Shown: positions 8,086 through 17,396 of the stretch, piece by piece
Layout of the letters: every line of letters begins with the position of its first letter
Numbering within the stretch: position 1 is the first letter of the stretch
Origin: Gemmatimonadales bacterium
GTDB lineage: Bacteria; Gemmatimonadota; Gemmatimonadetes; Palauibacterales; Palauibacteraceae
Assembly: GCA_009841005.1 (NCBI GenBank)
Contig: VXMR01000134.1
Location: 1-45,377, forward strand
DNA length: 45,377 nucleotides
Reading direction: 5' to 3'
The notes under the pieces: model-generated
The model's input: only the letters and a program-made list of their open reading frames with translations
Database searches by the model: none
What the model was told of the DNA's origin: nothing
Translations under genes and position numbers: made by a program

Positions 8086-8960
8086 GCCCCGGGGCGCCCC
8101 GCGGTGGCCGGTTCGACCCGCGCCTCGAGGCCCGCCGCCGGGCCGGGGTCCGGTTCATGTGGCTCTGCCGCCTCGCGGTGGCCTTCGGGGTCGCGTCCCT
8201 CGTCGTCCTCCTCGTGAGCCTCGCGGCGGACGGACTCCCGGCGCTCTCCTTCGAGTTCCTGACCAGCTACCCGTCCCGCTTCCCGGAGCGGGCCGGCGTC
8301 CGCTCCGCGATCCTCGGGAGCGCGTGGATGCTCGCGCTCGTCGCCGTGATGTCCTTCCCGCTCGGCGTCGGCGCTGCGCTGTACCTCGAGGAGTACGCCC
8401 CGACGAACCGCTTCACGACTCTCCTGAAGACGAACATCGCGAACCTCGCCAGCGTGCCCTCCATCGTGTACGGAATCCTCGGACTCGCCGTGTTCGTCCG
8501 CTTCCTGGCGCTCGAACGGAGCCTGCTCGCGGGAGCGGCGACGCTGTCGCTGCTCGTGCTGCCGATCGTGAACATCGCTGCCCGGGAGGCGATCCGCGCC
8601 GTTCCGGACTCGCTGCGGGAAGCCGCCTACGCGCTCGGCGCCACGCGCTGGCAGGCCATCCGCCACCACGTGCTCCCCGCGGCCATGCCCGGCATCCTCT
8701 CCGGCACCATCCTCGGCCTCTCGCGGGCGGGGGGAGAGACCGCCCCGCTGCTCATCATCGGGGCGCTGACGTTCATCGCCTTCGACCCGCTCTCGCCCAT
8801 GGATCCCTTCACGGCCCTGCCGATCCAGATCTTCAACTGGACCACGGATCCGCGCGGGGAGTTCCATGCGCTGGCGGCAGGGGCCATTGTGGTACTGCTG
8901 GGCGTGCTGCTCATGATGAACGCGGCCGCGATTCTGATTCGTAACCGATTCGAGAGGTGA
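8082..8960 (+). CDS. pstA: Phosphate ABC transporter permease PstA
   Basis: A 292-residue permease with six membrane helices, homologous to the preceding gene. Key segments are [15 protein letters not shown], the ATPase-contact loop [24 protein letters not shown], and [20 protein letters not shown] near the C-terminus, which is typical of PstA rather than PstC. I chose the GTG at 8082 because it forms a GTGA overlap with the pstC stop, matching the other junctions; an internal ATG at 8157 would cut the cytoplasmic leader just before helix 1. It overlaps pstB by four bases. Confidence 0.92.
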   Translation: MSPGAPRGGRFDPRLEARRRAGVRFMWLCRLAVAFGVASLVVLLVSLAADGLPALSFEFLTSYPSRFPERAGVRSAILGSAWMLALVAVMSFPLGVGAALYLEEYAPTNRFTTLLKTNIANLASVPSIVYGILGLAVFVRFLALERSLLAGAATLSLLVLPIVNIAAREAIRAVPDSLREAAYALGATRWQAIRHHVLPAAMPGILSGTILGLSRAGGETAPLLIIGALTFIAFDPLSPMDPFTALPIQIFNWTTDPRGEFHALAAGAIVVLLGVLLMMNAAAILIRNRFER

Positions 8961-9718
8961 CGGTGGCTCCGGAAGCGGTCCTCGAGACCGTCGGGCTCGG
9001 CGTTCGCTACGGCGAGACGCGGGTGATCGAGGACATCTCGCTCACGATTCCGAAACGGCGGGTGGTCGCCTTCATCGGGCCCTCGGGCTGCGGCAAGAGC
9101 ACGCTCCTGCGCTGCTTCAACCGGATGAACGACCTCGTGCCGACGGCCCGCGTCACCGGCCAGGTCCTCTTCCGCGGCCGGGACCTCTATGCACCCGGTG
9201 TCGAGCCGGCCGACGTCCGGCGCGCCATCGGGATGGTGTTCCAGAAGCCGAACCCGTTCCCGAAGTCGATCTTCGAGAACATCGCGTTCGGCCTGCGGAT
9301 CAACGGGTTCCAGGATGACATCGGCGACCGGGTGGAGGCATCGCTCCGCGCGGCCGCGCTCTGGGACGAGGTGAGCCACCGTCTCGACGCGGACGCCCTC
9401 GGGCTCTCGGCCGGACAGCAGCAGCGGCTCTGCATCGCGAGGGCGCTGGCCGTGGAACCGGAGGTTCTCCTCATGGACGAACCGGCGAGCGCGCTCGACC
9501 CGATCGCGACCGGCCGCATGGAGGACCTCATCGGAGAACTGCGCGGAGGCTACACGATCGTGATCGTGACCCATAACATGCAGCAGGCCGCGCGCATCAG
9601 CGACGACACGGCCTTCCTCTACATGGGCGAACTCGTCGAGTACAAGGAGACGCAGCGCTTGTTCACCAATCCCGAGGATGAGCGGACCGAGGCCTACATC
9701 ACGGGCCGGCGGGGCTGA
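8957..9718 (+). CDS. pstB: Phosphate ABC transporter ATP-binding protein
   Basis: A 253-residue ABC ATPase that drives phosphate import. Walker A is GPSGCGKST (Lys47), followed by the PstB-typical RCFNRMNDL, a Q-loop [12 protein letters not shown], signature LSAGQQQR (Ala in place of the commoner Gly), Walker [13 protein letters not shown] and H-loop VTHNMQQA. The NRMNDL and QKPNPFP strings are diagnostic of PstB within ABC ATPases. The GTG start overlaps the pstA stop (GTGA). PhoU follows after 17 bases. Confidence 0.95.
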   Translation: MTVAPEAVLETVGLGVRYGETRVIEDISLTIPKRRVVAFIGPSGCGKSTLLRCFNRMNDLVPTARVTGQVLFRGRDLYAPGVEPADVRRAIGMVFQKPNPFPKSIFENIAFGLRINGFQDDIGDRVEASLRAAALWDEVSHRLDADALGLSAGQQQRLCIARALAVEPEVLLMDEPASALDPIATGRMEDLIGELRGGYTIVIVTHNMQQAARISDDTAFLYMGELVEYKETQRLFTNPEDERTEAYITGRRG

Positions 9719-9735
9719 CGGACCGGCGGCGATCG

Positions 9736-10404
9736 ATGTCCTTCAGGCAATTCGACGACCGGGTCAGCGACGTCACGCGGACGCTGCACCAGATGGCGCA
9801 CGATATCGAGGAGCTGGTGCAGCGCGCGGTGGCGCTCGTGGGCCAGCCCACGGTGGATGCGGAACCGATCCGGGCGGCGGACGACGCCATCGACCGGGCC
9901 GAAGTGGAGGTCGAGGAATCCACGGTGGAGATCCTCGCGCTCCATCACCCGGTGGCGAGCGACCTGCGCGTGCTCGTCACGGTCCTCAAGATCAACAACG
10001 ACCTCGAGCGGATCGGCGACCATGCGGTCAACATCGCCGAAGCGGCGGAACGGCTGGCGAAGGCCGAGAAGAAGGTGCCGGTCCCGCCCGAACTGGACGA
10101 GATGAGCCGCATGGCCAGGGCGATGCTGCGCGATGCGCTCGACGCGTTCGTCCACCGGAACGCGGACGCCGCACGCTCCGTGATCGCGCGGGACGACCGG
10201 CTGGATCAGCTCCAGGACTCGCTGAGCCGGGTGATGATCACCCATATGCCGGAATACAACCTCTCCGGGTGCCTGCAGGTCATCCTCATCGGCCGCAACC
10301 TCGAGCGGATCGGCGACCTCGCGACGAACATCGGGGAAGACGTCGTCTACATGGTCCAGGGAATCACGATCCGGCACCAGGAGGGCTCGCCGGACCCCGC
10401 TTAG
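9736..10404 (+). CDS. phoU: Phosphate signalling protein PhoU
   Basis: A 222-residue all-helical protein with two tandem PhoU repeats. Each repeat contains the metal-binding helix pattern, seen as LKINNDLERIGDHAVNIAE in the first half and IGRNLERIGDLATNIGEDVVY in the second. PhoU links the Pst transporter to the histidine kinase, keeping it in the off state when phosphate is plentiful, and restrains uptake. It is the last gene of the phoB-phoU run; the next gene, ppk, converges on it after 41 bases with no clear terminator between them. Confidence 0.95.
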   Translation: MSFRQFDDRVSDVTRTLHQMAHDIEELVQRAVALVGQPTVDAEPIRAADDAIDRAEVEVEESTVEILALHHPVASDLRVLVTVLKINNDLERIGDHAVNIAEAAERLAKAEKKVPVPPELDEMSRMARAMLRDALDAFVHRNADAARSVIARDDRLDQLQDSLSRVMITHMPEYNLSGCLQVILIGRNLERIGDLATNIGEDVVYMVQGITIRHQEGSPDPA

Positions 10405-10445
10405 CGGGCCGTGGGCGCCTCCCCCCCGTCGCCGCCGCCCGCCCG

Positions 10446-12845
10446 TCAGTGCGAGGCGCTCCAGCGGTCGTCCACCTTGCGGCGGCGTTTCCGGACCGCC
10501 TTCAGCATCCGGTTCTGGTAGTCGATGGGACGCTCGTCCGGCGCGGGCTCGCACAGCACGTACTCCCCGGTCGGCCGCAGGTCCCAGGCGCGCTGATTGT
10601 CGCGCAGGGCGAAGCGCAGTGTCTTGCGCAGGCGTTTCCGGATCCGCTTGTCGCGGACGGGCAGCAGCACTTCGACACGGCCGTCGAGGTTTCGGCGGCG
10701 CCAGTCCGCGCTCCCGATCCACACCTCGGGGCTCCCGTCGTTCTCCCACCAGAAGATCCGGTCGTGCTCCAGGAACCGTCCGACGATGCTGCGCACGCGG
10801 ATGTTCTCGCTGAAGCCGGGGATCCCGGGGCGGAGCCGGCACTGGCCCCGGATGATGAGGTCGATCTTCACGCCGGCGGCGGACGCGGCATAGAGGGCCC
10901 GGATCATCTTCGGATCGTCGAGACCGTTCATCTTCATGATCATGCGGCCCTTCCGGCCGGCCTCGACGTGCGAGATCTCGCGCTCGATCCGGGCGGTGAT
11001 GGCCTGTCGCAGGTCGCGGGGAGCCACGATGAGTTCCTCGTACTGCTGGTCGGGGGCGTATCCCGTCAGGTAATGGAACAGGTTCACCGCGTCGCGGCCG
11101 ATCTCCGGGCGCGCCGTGAGGATCCCGAGGTCCGCGTAGATCTGCGCGGTCTCGGAGTTGTAGTTGCCGGTGCCGATGTGGCAGTAGGTGCGGATCTCGT
11201 CCCCTTCCTCGCGGACGACGAGCGCGACCTTCGCGTGTGTCTTCAGCCCGACGAGGCCATACGTCACGTTGACGCCCGCCTCCTCCAGCACGGAAGCCCA
11301 CTCCATGTTGTCGGCCTCGTCGAAGCGGGCCGTGACCTCCACGAGTACGGCGACCGCCTTGCCCGCCTCGGCCGCCCGAACGAGCGCGGCGATGATCCGC
11401 GAGTGCTCCGCCGTCCGGTAGAGTGTCTGCTTGATGGCCACGACCGCGGGGTCCGCGGCGGCCTCTTCGATGAACTGCTGCACCGTCGCGGTGAAGGACT
11501 CGTACGGGTGGTGCACCATGAGGTCGCCCGCCCGGATCACCGTGAAGATGTCGGGACGGTCCTCCGTCTCGCCTTCGCGGATCAGGCGGGGCGGGATCAT
11601 CGCCTCCCAGGGTTCGTGGCGGTGCTCCCAGGGGCCCTCGGCGGCGATCTGCCAGAAGCCCGACATCTCGAGCAGTCCCGGGATCTCGTACAGGTCTTCC
11701 TCATCCAGCTTGAGTTGGCGAACGAGGAACTGTCGCACGTCGTCGGGCATGCCCGGCTCCACCTCCAGACGAACGACGCGCGCAAAGCGCCGCTCGCGGA
11801 TCTCCTCCGAGATCATCTGCAGGAGGTCGTCCGCCACCTCTTCGTCCCGGGCCACGTCCGCGTTGCGGGTGACGCGGAAGAGGGAAGCGCTCTCGATCTT
11901 CATCCCGCGGAAGAGTTCGCCCGCGAAGTGCCGCACGACCTGTTCGACGGGGACCACGTGCCCGCTCTCCGGGAGTTCGACCCAGCGCAGCGCCGTGGGG
12001 ATCTTCACCCGGGCGAAGTGGCGGGTCCGGCGCTCCGGGTGCTCGAGCATCAGGGCGAGCGAGAGGCTCATGTTGGAGAGGAAGGGGAACGGGTGTCCCG
12101 GATCGACGGCCAGGGGCGTTAGGACCGGGTAAATTCTATCCGCGAACACGCGACGCACCTGCTCGCGTTCCTCGTCGTTCAGGTCCTCGAAGTCGCGCAC
12201 GGCGATGTCGAGTTCCGCCGCGAGGCGCGGCCGGAGGTCGTCCTCCCAGACCTCGGCCAGCCGGGTCCGCATGGTGCGGACGCCCTCGCGCACGAGGTCC
12301 AGTTGCTCGGCGGGCCCCAGGCCGTCCGGCGATGGCTTCACCACGCCCGCGCCGAGCACGCGCTTGAGGCCGCCGACCTGCTTCATCACGAATTCGTCGA
12401 GGTTGTTCTCCGTGATGGCGAGGAAACGGAGCCGCTCCAGCAGCGGGGTCCGCTCGTCCATGGCCTGGTAGAGCACGCGCCAGTTGAAATCCAGCCAGCT
12501 GAGTTCCGCGTTGAAGTAGAGCGACGGGTCGCTCGGCTTCGCGCCGTCGGGAACGGGGTTTGGCGCTACGGCCCTCGGGAGGACCGGGACGCCATTCACG
12601 CGGTGGCCGAACTCCGGACCCGGCGGACGGGGAGCGGAGTCGGTCTCGCGCTCCGGAGCCGGCGCGGTCTCGGCGGGCGGCGGCGCGGTCTCGGCCGGAG
12701 GCGGCGCCTCGCGCGTCGGGGCGGGGTTCACGGCCGCGGAACGGGACGCCGCCGTCGGAGAAACTCCGCCCGGACTCCCGCCCGGACGGCGGCTCCCGTG
12801 GTGGACCCACGGGCGGCGCGAAATCTCGTTCGACTCCGATGACAT
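10446..12845 (-). CDS. ppk1: Polyphosphate kinase 1
   Basis: A 799-residue polyphosphate kinase that makes polyphosphate from ATP reversibly. The N domain begins at FNAELSWLDFNWRVL (about residue 112), the phospho-acceptor His lies in YCHIGTGNYN, and the second conserved His is in RFLEHDRIF. The first 100 residues are a Pro/Ala/Glu-rich low-complexity extension with a repeated APPPAET unit and are not part of the usual fold. The ATG at 12845 has GGGAG upstream; a later start just before the N domain is conceivable. It sits downstream of the Ppx-like gene on the same strand, giving synthesis and breakdown of polyphosphate side by side with phosphate uptake. Confidence 0.95.
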   Translation of the reverse strand: MSSESNEISRRPWVHHGSRRPGGSPGGVSPTAASRSAAVNPAPTREAPPPAETAPPPAETAPAPERETDSAPRPPGPEFGHRVNGVPVLPRAVAPNPVPDGAKPSDPSLYFNAELSWLDFNWRVLYQAMDERTPLLERLRFLAITENNLDEFVMKQVGGLKRVLGAGVVKPSPDGLGPAEQLDLVREGVRTMRTRLAEVWEDDLRPRLAAELDIAVRDFEDLNDEEREQVRRVFADRIYPVLTPLAVDPGHPFPFLSNMSLSLALMLEHPERRTRHFARVKIPTALRWVELPESGHVVPVEQVVRHFAGELFRGMKIESASLFRVTRNADVARDEEVADDLLQMISEEIRERRFARVVRLEVEPGMPDDVRQFLVRQLKLDEEDLYEIPGLLEMSGFWQIAAEGPWEHRHEPWEAMIPPRLIREGETEDRPDIFTVIRAGDLMVHHPYESFTATVQQFIEEAAADPAVVAIKQTLYRTAEHSRIIAALVRAAEAGKAVAVLVEVTARFDEADNMEWASVLEEAGVNVTYGLVGLKTHAKVALVVREEGDEIRTYCHIGTGNYNSETAQIYADLGILTARPEIGRDAVNLFHYLTGYAPDQQYEELIVAPRDLRQAITARIEREISHVEAGRKGRMIMKMNGLDDPKMIRALYAASAAGVKIDLIIRGQCRLRPGIPGFSENIRVRSIVGRFLEHDRIFWWENDGSPEVWIGSADWRRRNLDGRVEVLLPVRDKRIRKRLRKTLRFALRDNQRAWDLRPTGEYVLCEPAPDERPIDYQNRMLKAVRKRRRKVDDRWSASH
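12661..12702. repeat. Two-copy 21-base tandem repeat in ppk1
   Basis: Two adjacent 21-base units (12661-12681 and 12682-12702) differ by only two bases and encode APPPAET twice in the low-complexity N-terminal extension of the polyphosphate kinase. The unit length keeps the reading frame, so copy number could vary without breaking the gene. Confidence 0.7.
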
Positions 12846-12963
12846 GCGGCTCTCCCGGCCCCTCTCTCCTGGTCGCCTCGCCAGCCATTTGCGGACGCAG
12901 GGCCCGTAATATAAGCCCGGCGCCGCCTTTCCCGCTCGTTCCGGACGTCTCGGCGTGGATGCC

Positions 12964-14547
12964 TCAGTCGGAGGAGAGGTCGAACGTGACGTACGGTTCG
13001 AGGCCGAAGATGCGGGCGAAGAGCTTCCCCTTCTTGCGCAGCGCCCACTGCTCGAGGAGCAGGCGTCCCCTGCGCTCGAGACGCAGTTCGAGCCGGTGTT
13101 CGTGCACCCGCGCCTCGACGCTGTGCACGCGCTGGAGGTGCTCGCGGTCGAGGGAGTCCGCGATGCGGAGGAGGGCGGCGAGCCTCTCCACCCGCCGGCG
13201 ATCCGGAGAGGTCAGATCGCGGTAGAGGTAGTGGCCGCGGCGCGGTTCGGCGCGCCGGTGGTAGCGCGCGACGAGGGCGACGAGAGGGAGTTCGTTCGGC
13301 GCGATCCCCGGTATCTCGCTGTGATGGATCAGGTAGAGCGAGTGCTTGTGGTGTTTCGCGTAGGAGATGTGCTGCCCGATGTCGTGCAGCATCGCTCCGG
13401 CGAGCAGGATCCGCCGGTCGCGCGGTTCGAGGCCGTGGACGTCGGCGAGCTGATCGAACAGGGAGACGGCCAGCGACGCGACGTGTCTTCCGTGATCCTC
13501 GTCGAAGAGGTACCTGCGCCCGAGCGTGAGCGCCCCCTCGTGGACGATCCGCTCCAGCCGCCCGAAACCGGCCCCGCTCGTCAGCTCATCGACGAGGTCG
13601 AAGAGCACTCCCTCCTTCACCCCGACCCCGGGGACGAGAATCTGCTCGGCTCCCGCGAGTTCGGCGACGCGGTCGTACACGATCGCGGCGGGGAGAATCA
13701 CATCGGCCCGATCCTCCCGCAGACCCAGCCGTCCGATGCGCTGGCTGTAGGAGAGGTGGGAGAACTCCTCGATCGCCATGGCGAGTTCCGCCCGCGCGAT
13801 GCGGCGCGTCCCGTGGGGTGCGCGGTGGCCCGCGAGGCGGGCGAGTTCCTCGATATTGCCGCCGGTGGCGATGAGCTGGACCGGCGTCCAGTGCTTGCTC
13901 GCGTGCGGAATGCGGAGGGTGGCCGCGTACTCCGCGAGCAGATTCGCGAAGTGCGCGGGGGCGTCGTCCGCCCCCTTGAGTTCCTCGAGCAGCCGAACCG
14001 ATCCCATCCGGTGCGACTCGCTCCACATGATCCCGGACCGGTCCGCCAGCGAGACTTCCACGCTCCCGCCGCCGAGATCCACGAGCATCCACTTCAAATC
14101 GCCGAAGTCGATCCGCTGCTTCGCGGACATCCACACGAACCGCGCTTCATCCGTGCCGGAGATGAGGTCGAGCCGGATCCCCGCCTCCTCCTCGACGCGG
14201 CGGACGAGATCCGCGCCGTTGCGGCTCTCCCGAACCGCGCTCGTGGCCACGGCGCGCACATGCTCGATGCCCAGGCGGTCGATCTCCTCCCGGAAGCGCC
14301 GGAACCCCTCGACGGTCCGGTCGATGGCGGAAGGCGACAGTTCGCCGGTGAGGAAGGCCGAATGTCCCAGCCGGACCGGAACCCGCTCCGACGCGAGTTC
14401 GATGTAACGGTTCGGGTCGCTGAACTCGGCCGCGATGAAGCGGAACGCGTTCGACCCCACATCGATGGCGGCGACGCGCAGCGGGAACGGGAGCGGTTCC
14501 CGACTGTCGGCGGTCTCGCGTGGCAGGGGTGGCGTCGTATGCCGCAT
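12964..14547 (-). CDS. ppx: Ppx/GppA exopolyphosphatase with C-terminal HD domain
   Basis: A 527-residue enzyme of the exopolyphosphatase/guanosine pentaphosphatase family. The actin-like ATPase fold shows the phosphate-1 motif AAIDVGSNAFRFI (about residues 26-38), SGTDEARF with the catalytic Glu, and the phosphate-2 motif LVDLGGGSVEVS. The C-terminal part (from about residue 325) is an HD-type helical domain with AGAMLHDIGQHI and ALLRIADSLDREH. It removes phosphate from polyphosphate and may also hydrolyse pppGpp. It is transcribed toward ppk1, 118 bases upstream of it, so the two may share a transcript. A TATATT on the reverse strand in that gap could be a -10 box of a separate ppk1 promoter. 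Confidence 0.92.
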   Translation of the reverse strand: MRHTTPPLPRETADSREPLPFPLRVAAIDVGSNAFRFIAAEFSDPNRYIELASERVPVRLGHSAFLTGELSPSAIDRTVEGFRRFREEIDRLGIEHVRAVATSAVRESRNGADLVRRVEEEAGIRLDLISGTDEARFVWMSAKQRIDFGDLKWMLVDLGGGSVEVSLADRSGIMWSESHRMGSVRLLEELKGADDAPAHFANLLAEYAATLRIPHASKHWTPVQLIATGGNIEELARLAGHRAPHGTRRIARAELAMAIEEFSHLSYSQRIGRLGLREDRADVILPAAIVYDRVAELAGAEQILVPGVGVKEGVLFDLVDELTSGAGFGRLERIVHEGALTLGRRYLFDEDHGRHVASLAVSLFDQLADVHGLEPRDRRILLAGAMLHDIGQHISYAKHHKHSLYLIHHSEIPGIAPNELPLVALVARYHRRAEPRRGHYLYRDLTSPDRRRVERLAALLRIADSLDREHLQRVHSVEARVHEHRLELRLERRGRLLLEQWALRKKGKLFARIFGLEPYVTFDLSSD

Positions 14548-14658
14548 CCTCCAACGTACCCGAATCGGTGGCGGCGCGCCCCATCCCGGTCCGCTTCTAC
14601 CGCCACCCCCCGGCCGGAGGCATCTTGGTACATCACGATCAAGATGCCGGAGGTTCGA

Positions 14659-15969
14659 ATGTCTTCCATCACTTCAGCGCCGGCCGCGTTCCGACGCTTC
14701 CGACTCGCTCGCCGCGCGGGCGTCCTGCTCGTCTGTCTGGCCGTCCCGGCGCCGTCGGCGGGCCAGAGCGAGACGATCGCCTTCACCGGCGCCTCGGTGA
14801 TCGATCCGGGGACCTCCGGCGTCCTCTTGAACGCGACGGTCGTCGTGCGGGACGGGGTCATCGTCTCGGTGGAGGAAGGGGGCGGGGCACCCGCCGCGGC
14901 GCGGGCGATCGACCTCGGCGGCCGCTTCCTCGTGCCGGGCCTGATCGACGCGCACGTCCACATCGGGACGCTCGAGGCGGCCCGCCGGGCGCTGCGCTCC
15001 GGAGTCACGACGGCGCGCAGCATGGGGGCGGGATTCTTCGCCGATGTCGGCCTGCGGGAACTCTTCCGGCGCGGGGGCCTGGAGGGGCCGGAGATCCTCG
15101 CCGCGGGCTACCATGTGCGGCCCCGCCCGGCGGAGGGCCTCTTCCTCGATGAGCCGGGGCTCGGCGATCTCCTCGGACGCGATGTGCGCGGCCCCGAGGC
15201 CATGGGACGGGTGGCGCGCGCGATGCTCGATCGCGGCGTGGATTTCGTCAAGGTCAACGCGACCGAACGCGCGGGCCTGCCGGAAACCGACCCCCGCAAG
15301 CCGTTCTTCACGGAGGCCGAGCTGTCGGCGCTCGTGGCCGAAGCGGAGGGGGGCGGCGTCCCGGTGGCCGCGCACGCGCACGGAGACCGCGGCGGCCGGG
15401 CCGCAGTCGCGGCGGGCGTGCGGAGCATCGAGCACGGGACGTACCTGCGCGACGAAACGCTCCGCCTCATGCGGGAGCGGGGCACCTACCTGGTGCCGAC
15501 GATCGCCGTCGTATCGGATCTCACCGTCCCCGGCGGCGACTACGACGACCCGGTGCTCCAGGTCCGCGGACGACACATGCTGCCGCGGGTCCGGGAGACG
15601 GCGGCGGCCGCCCACGCGCTCGGCGTGCCGGTCGTCGCGGCCACCGACACGGGTTACGGGTCCGAGAGCGTCCTTCGGATGAGCCACGAACTCATCGAAT
15701 TCGTCGGAATCGGAATGAGCGAGATCGAGGCGATCCGGGCCGCGACCACGGTCGCCGCGGAGTTGCTCGGAATCGGAGACCGGACGGGGCGGGTGGCCCC
15801 GGGTTTCGAGGCGGACCTCCTCGTCCTCGACCGGAACCCGCTCGACGACATCGGCCAGTACCAGGACGTCCTGTTCGTCATGAGCGACGGGACCATCGCC
15901 CTCGACCGGCTCGACTTCCGCGCCGATGCGGTCGGGGGCCGGCGCGTGCCGGACGCGGATTGGCAATGA
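14659..15969 (+). CDS. Secreted metal-dependent amidohydrolase
   Basis: A 436-residue amidohydrolase-superfamily protein with a signal peptide (ending PAPSAGQ, about residue 37). Metal-site motifs are DAHVHIG, the Lys in FVKVNATE, AHAHGD, SIEHGTYL and ATDTGYG, followed by the usual C-terminal ATTVAAELLGIGDRTGRVAPGFEADLLVLD strand that completes the beta-sandwich. This pattern fits the imidazolonepropionase-like / Xaa-Pro dipeptidase subgroup; the substrate cannot be named. The start is fixed by GGAGG five bases before the ATG at 14659. Its stop overlaps the start of the glycosyltransferase gene (ATGA). Confidence 0.9.
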   Translation: MSSITSAPAAFRRFRLARRAGVLLVCLAVPAPSAGQSETIAFTGASVIDPGTSGVLLNATVVVRDGVIVSVEEGGGAPAAARAIDLGGRFLVPGLIDAHVHIGTLEAARRALRSGVTTARSMGAGFFADVGLRELFRRGGLEGPEILAAGYHVRPRPAEGLFLDEPGLGDLLGRDVRGPEAMGRVARAMLDRGVDFVKVNATERAGLPETDPRKPFFTEAELSALVAEAEGGGVPVAAHAHGDRGGRAAVAAGVRSIEHGTYLRDETLRLMRERGTYLVPTIAVVSDLTVPGGDYDDPVLQVRGRHMLPRVRETAAAAHALGVPVVAATDTGYGSESVLRMSHELIEFVGIGMSEIEAIRAATTVAAELLGIGDRTGRVAPGFEADLLVLDRNPLDDIGQYQDVLFVMSDGTIALDRLDFRADAVGGRRVPDADWQ

Positions 15970-17396
15970 GCGAGTTCGGACAACTGGGGTACCTGGCGCT
16001 CCTCGCCTTCCTCGCCCCCTTCGGGGCGCACCGGCTGCGTCTGCTGTGGCTGCGGGTGCGCCGGCCCGCCAGGGCGGAGGCACCCGCTTGGCCCGGCCGG
16101 CTCCCGGTCGTCACGGTACAGCTGCCGGTCTTCAACGAAGCGAACGTCGTCGAACGGCTCATCGACGCGGCCTGCCGCCTGCGCTATCCCGCAGACCGCC
16201 TCGAAATCCAGCTGCTCGACGACTCGGACGACGAGACGGTGGCGATCGCGGCGCGGCGGGTGCGCGAGTGGCGGGCGCGCGGGATCGACATCCGCCACGT
16301 GCGGCGGGGATCCCGCGAGGGGTTCAAGGCCGGCGCGCTCGCTCACGGCGTATCCCTCGCCCGCGGCGACTTCCTGCTCGTCCTGGACGCGGACTTCGTT
16401 CCGCCCCCGGAGCTGATTCGGAATTTGCTCCCTCCCTTCGCGGACCCCGGCGTGGGGGCCGTGCAGGCAGCCTGGGACCACCTGTCGCCCGACGCGAGCT
16501 GGCTGACGCGGGCTCAGGCGCTCTTCCTCGACGCGCACTTCGCGATCGAGCACGAAGCGCGATACCGGGCCGGCCTCTACTTCAACTTCAACGGTTCCGG
16601 CGGAATGTGGCGCAAGGCGTGCGTACAGGCGGCCGGAGGCTGGCAGAGCGACACCCTGACCGAGGACGTCGACCTCAGCTACCGCGCCCAGCTCGCGGGC
16701 TGGCGGTTCGTGTACCGGGACGACGTCCGGGTTCCCGCCGAGCTGCCCGCGAGTCTGCGCGCGGTGGAGATCCAGCAGAGCCGGTGGACGCAGGGCGGAA
16801 TCCAGAGCGCGAAGAAGCTCCTGCCGCGGATCTGGCGCGCTCCCGTTCCGGCGGCGATCAAGTTCGAGGCGACCGCCCATCTCGCGGGACACGTCGTCCA
16901 TCCGCTGACGCTCACGATGGCGGCGGCGCTTGCGGGGGCCGGGTGGGCGACGGCGACCGGCTTCGGTCTCCCCACCGCCGTTCACGTCGCCGCCGTGCTC
17001 CTCGCCACGGTCCCGTTCGTGCTCTTCTACGGCTCCGCCGGGTGGATCCGCGCGCGGGGACGGCTCGGACGCCGCATCGTCGAAGCCCTGCTCCTCGGGC
17101 TGGGGCTCGGCGTGCCCCTCACCTTCGCCGTGGCACGGGCCTGCCTGGGGACCCGGACCCCCTTCGCCCGCACGCCGAAACGCGGCTTCCACCCCGTCGT
17201 GGCGTATCGCGCCCGGCTCTCGGGCGCGCCGGCGCTTCTGCGCCTCGTGCTCGCCGCCGCGCTCGCCGGCGCCGTCGTGAACACGGCGCTCGCCGGATCA
17301 CCCGCCGTCCTCCCCTTCACCGCGCTCTTCGCCGCGGGTTACGCGCTCACGACGCACGAGTCCCTGCGGAGACCTTCCCTGACGCCGGCCGCGTAA
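15966..17396 (+). CDS. Membrane family 2 glycosyltransferase, cellulose-synthase-like
   Basis: A 476-residue processive-type GT2 enzyme. After one N-terminal membrane helix comes the catalytic domain with VTVQLPVFNEANVV, LLDDSDD, VLDADF (DXD), TEDVDLS and QQSRWTQGG (the QxxRW motif of processive enzymes), then four or so C-terminal membrane helices. The architecture resembles glucomannan/cellulose synthase-like and ceramide glucosyltransferase-like proteins; donor and acceptor are not known. The ATG overlaps the amidohydrolase stop by four bases. Its last 99 bases overlap, tail to tail, with the gene on the other strand. Confidence 0.9.
   Translation: MSEFGQLGYLALLAFLAPFGAHRLRLLWLRVRRPARAEAPAWPGRLPVVTVQLPVFNEANVVERLIDAACRLRYPADRLEIQLLDDSDDETVAIAARRVREWRARGIDIRHVRRGSREGFKAGALAHGVSLARGDFLLVLDADFVPPPELIRNLLPPFADPGVGAVQAAWDHLSPDASWLTRAQALFLDAHFAIEHEARYRAGLYFNFNGSGGMWRKACVQAAGGWQSDTLTEDVDLSYRAQLAGWRFVYRDDVRVPAELPASLRAVEIQQSRWTQGGIQSAKKLLPRIWRAPVPAAIKFEATAHLAGHVVHPLTLTMAAALAGAGWATATGFGLPTAVHVAAVLLATVPFVLFYGSAGWIRARGRLGRRIVEALLLGLGLGVPLTFAVARACLGTRTPFARTPKRGFHPVVAYRARLSGAPALLRLVLAAALAGAVVNTALAGSPAVLPFTALFAAGYALTTHESLRRPSLTPAA

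Noticed and set aside
10446..12122. Long forward frame opposite ppk1
   Set aside because: The reverse strand encodes an intact Ppk1 with its catalytic His motifs; the forward frame is a shadow.
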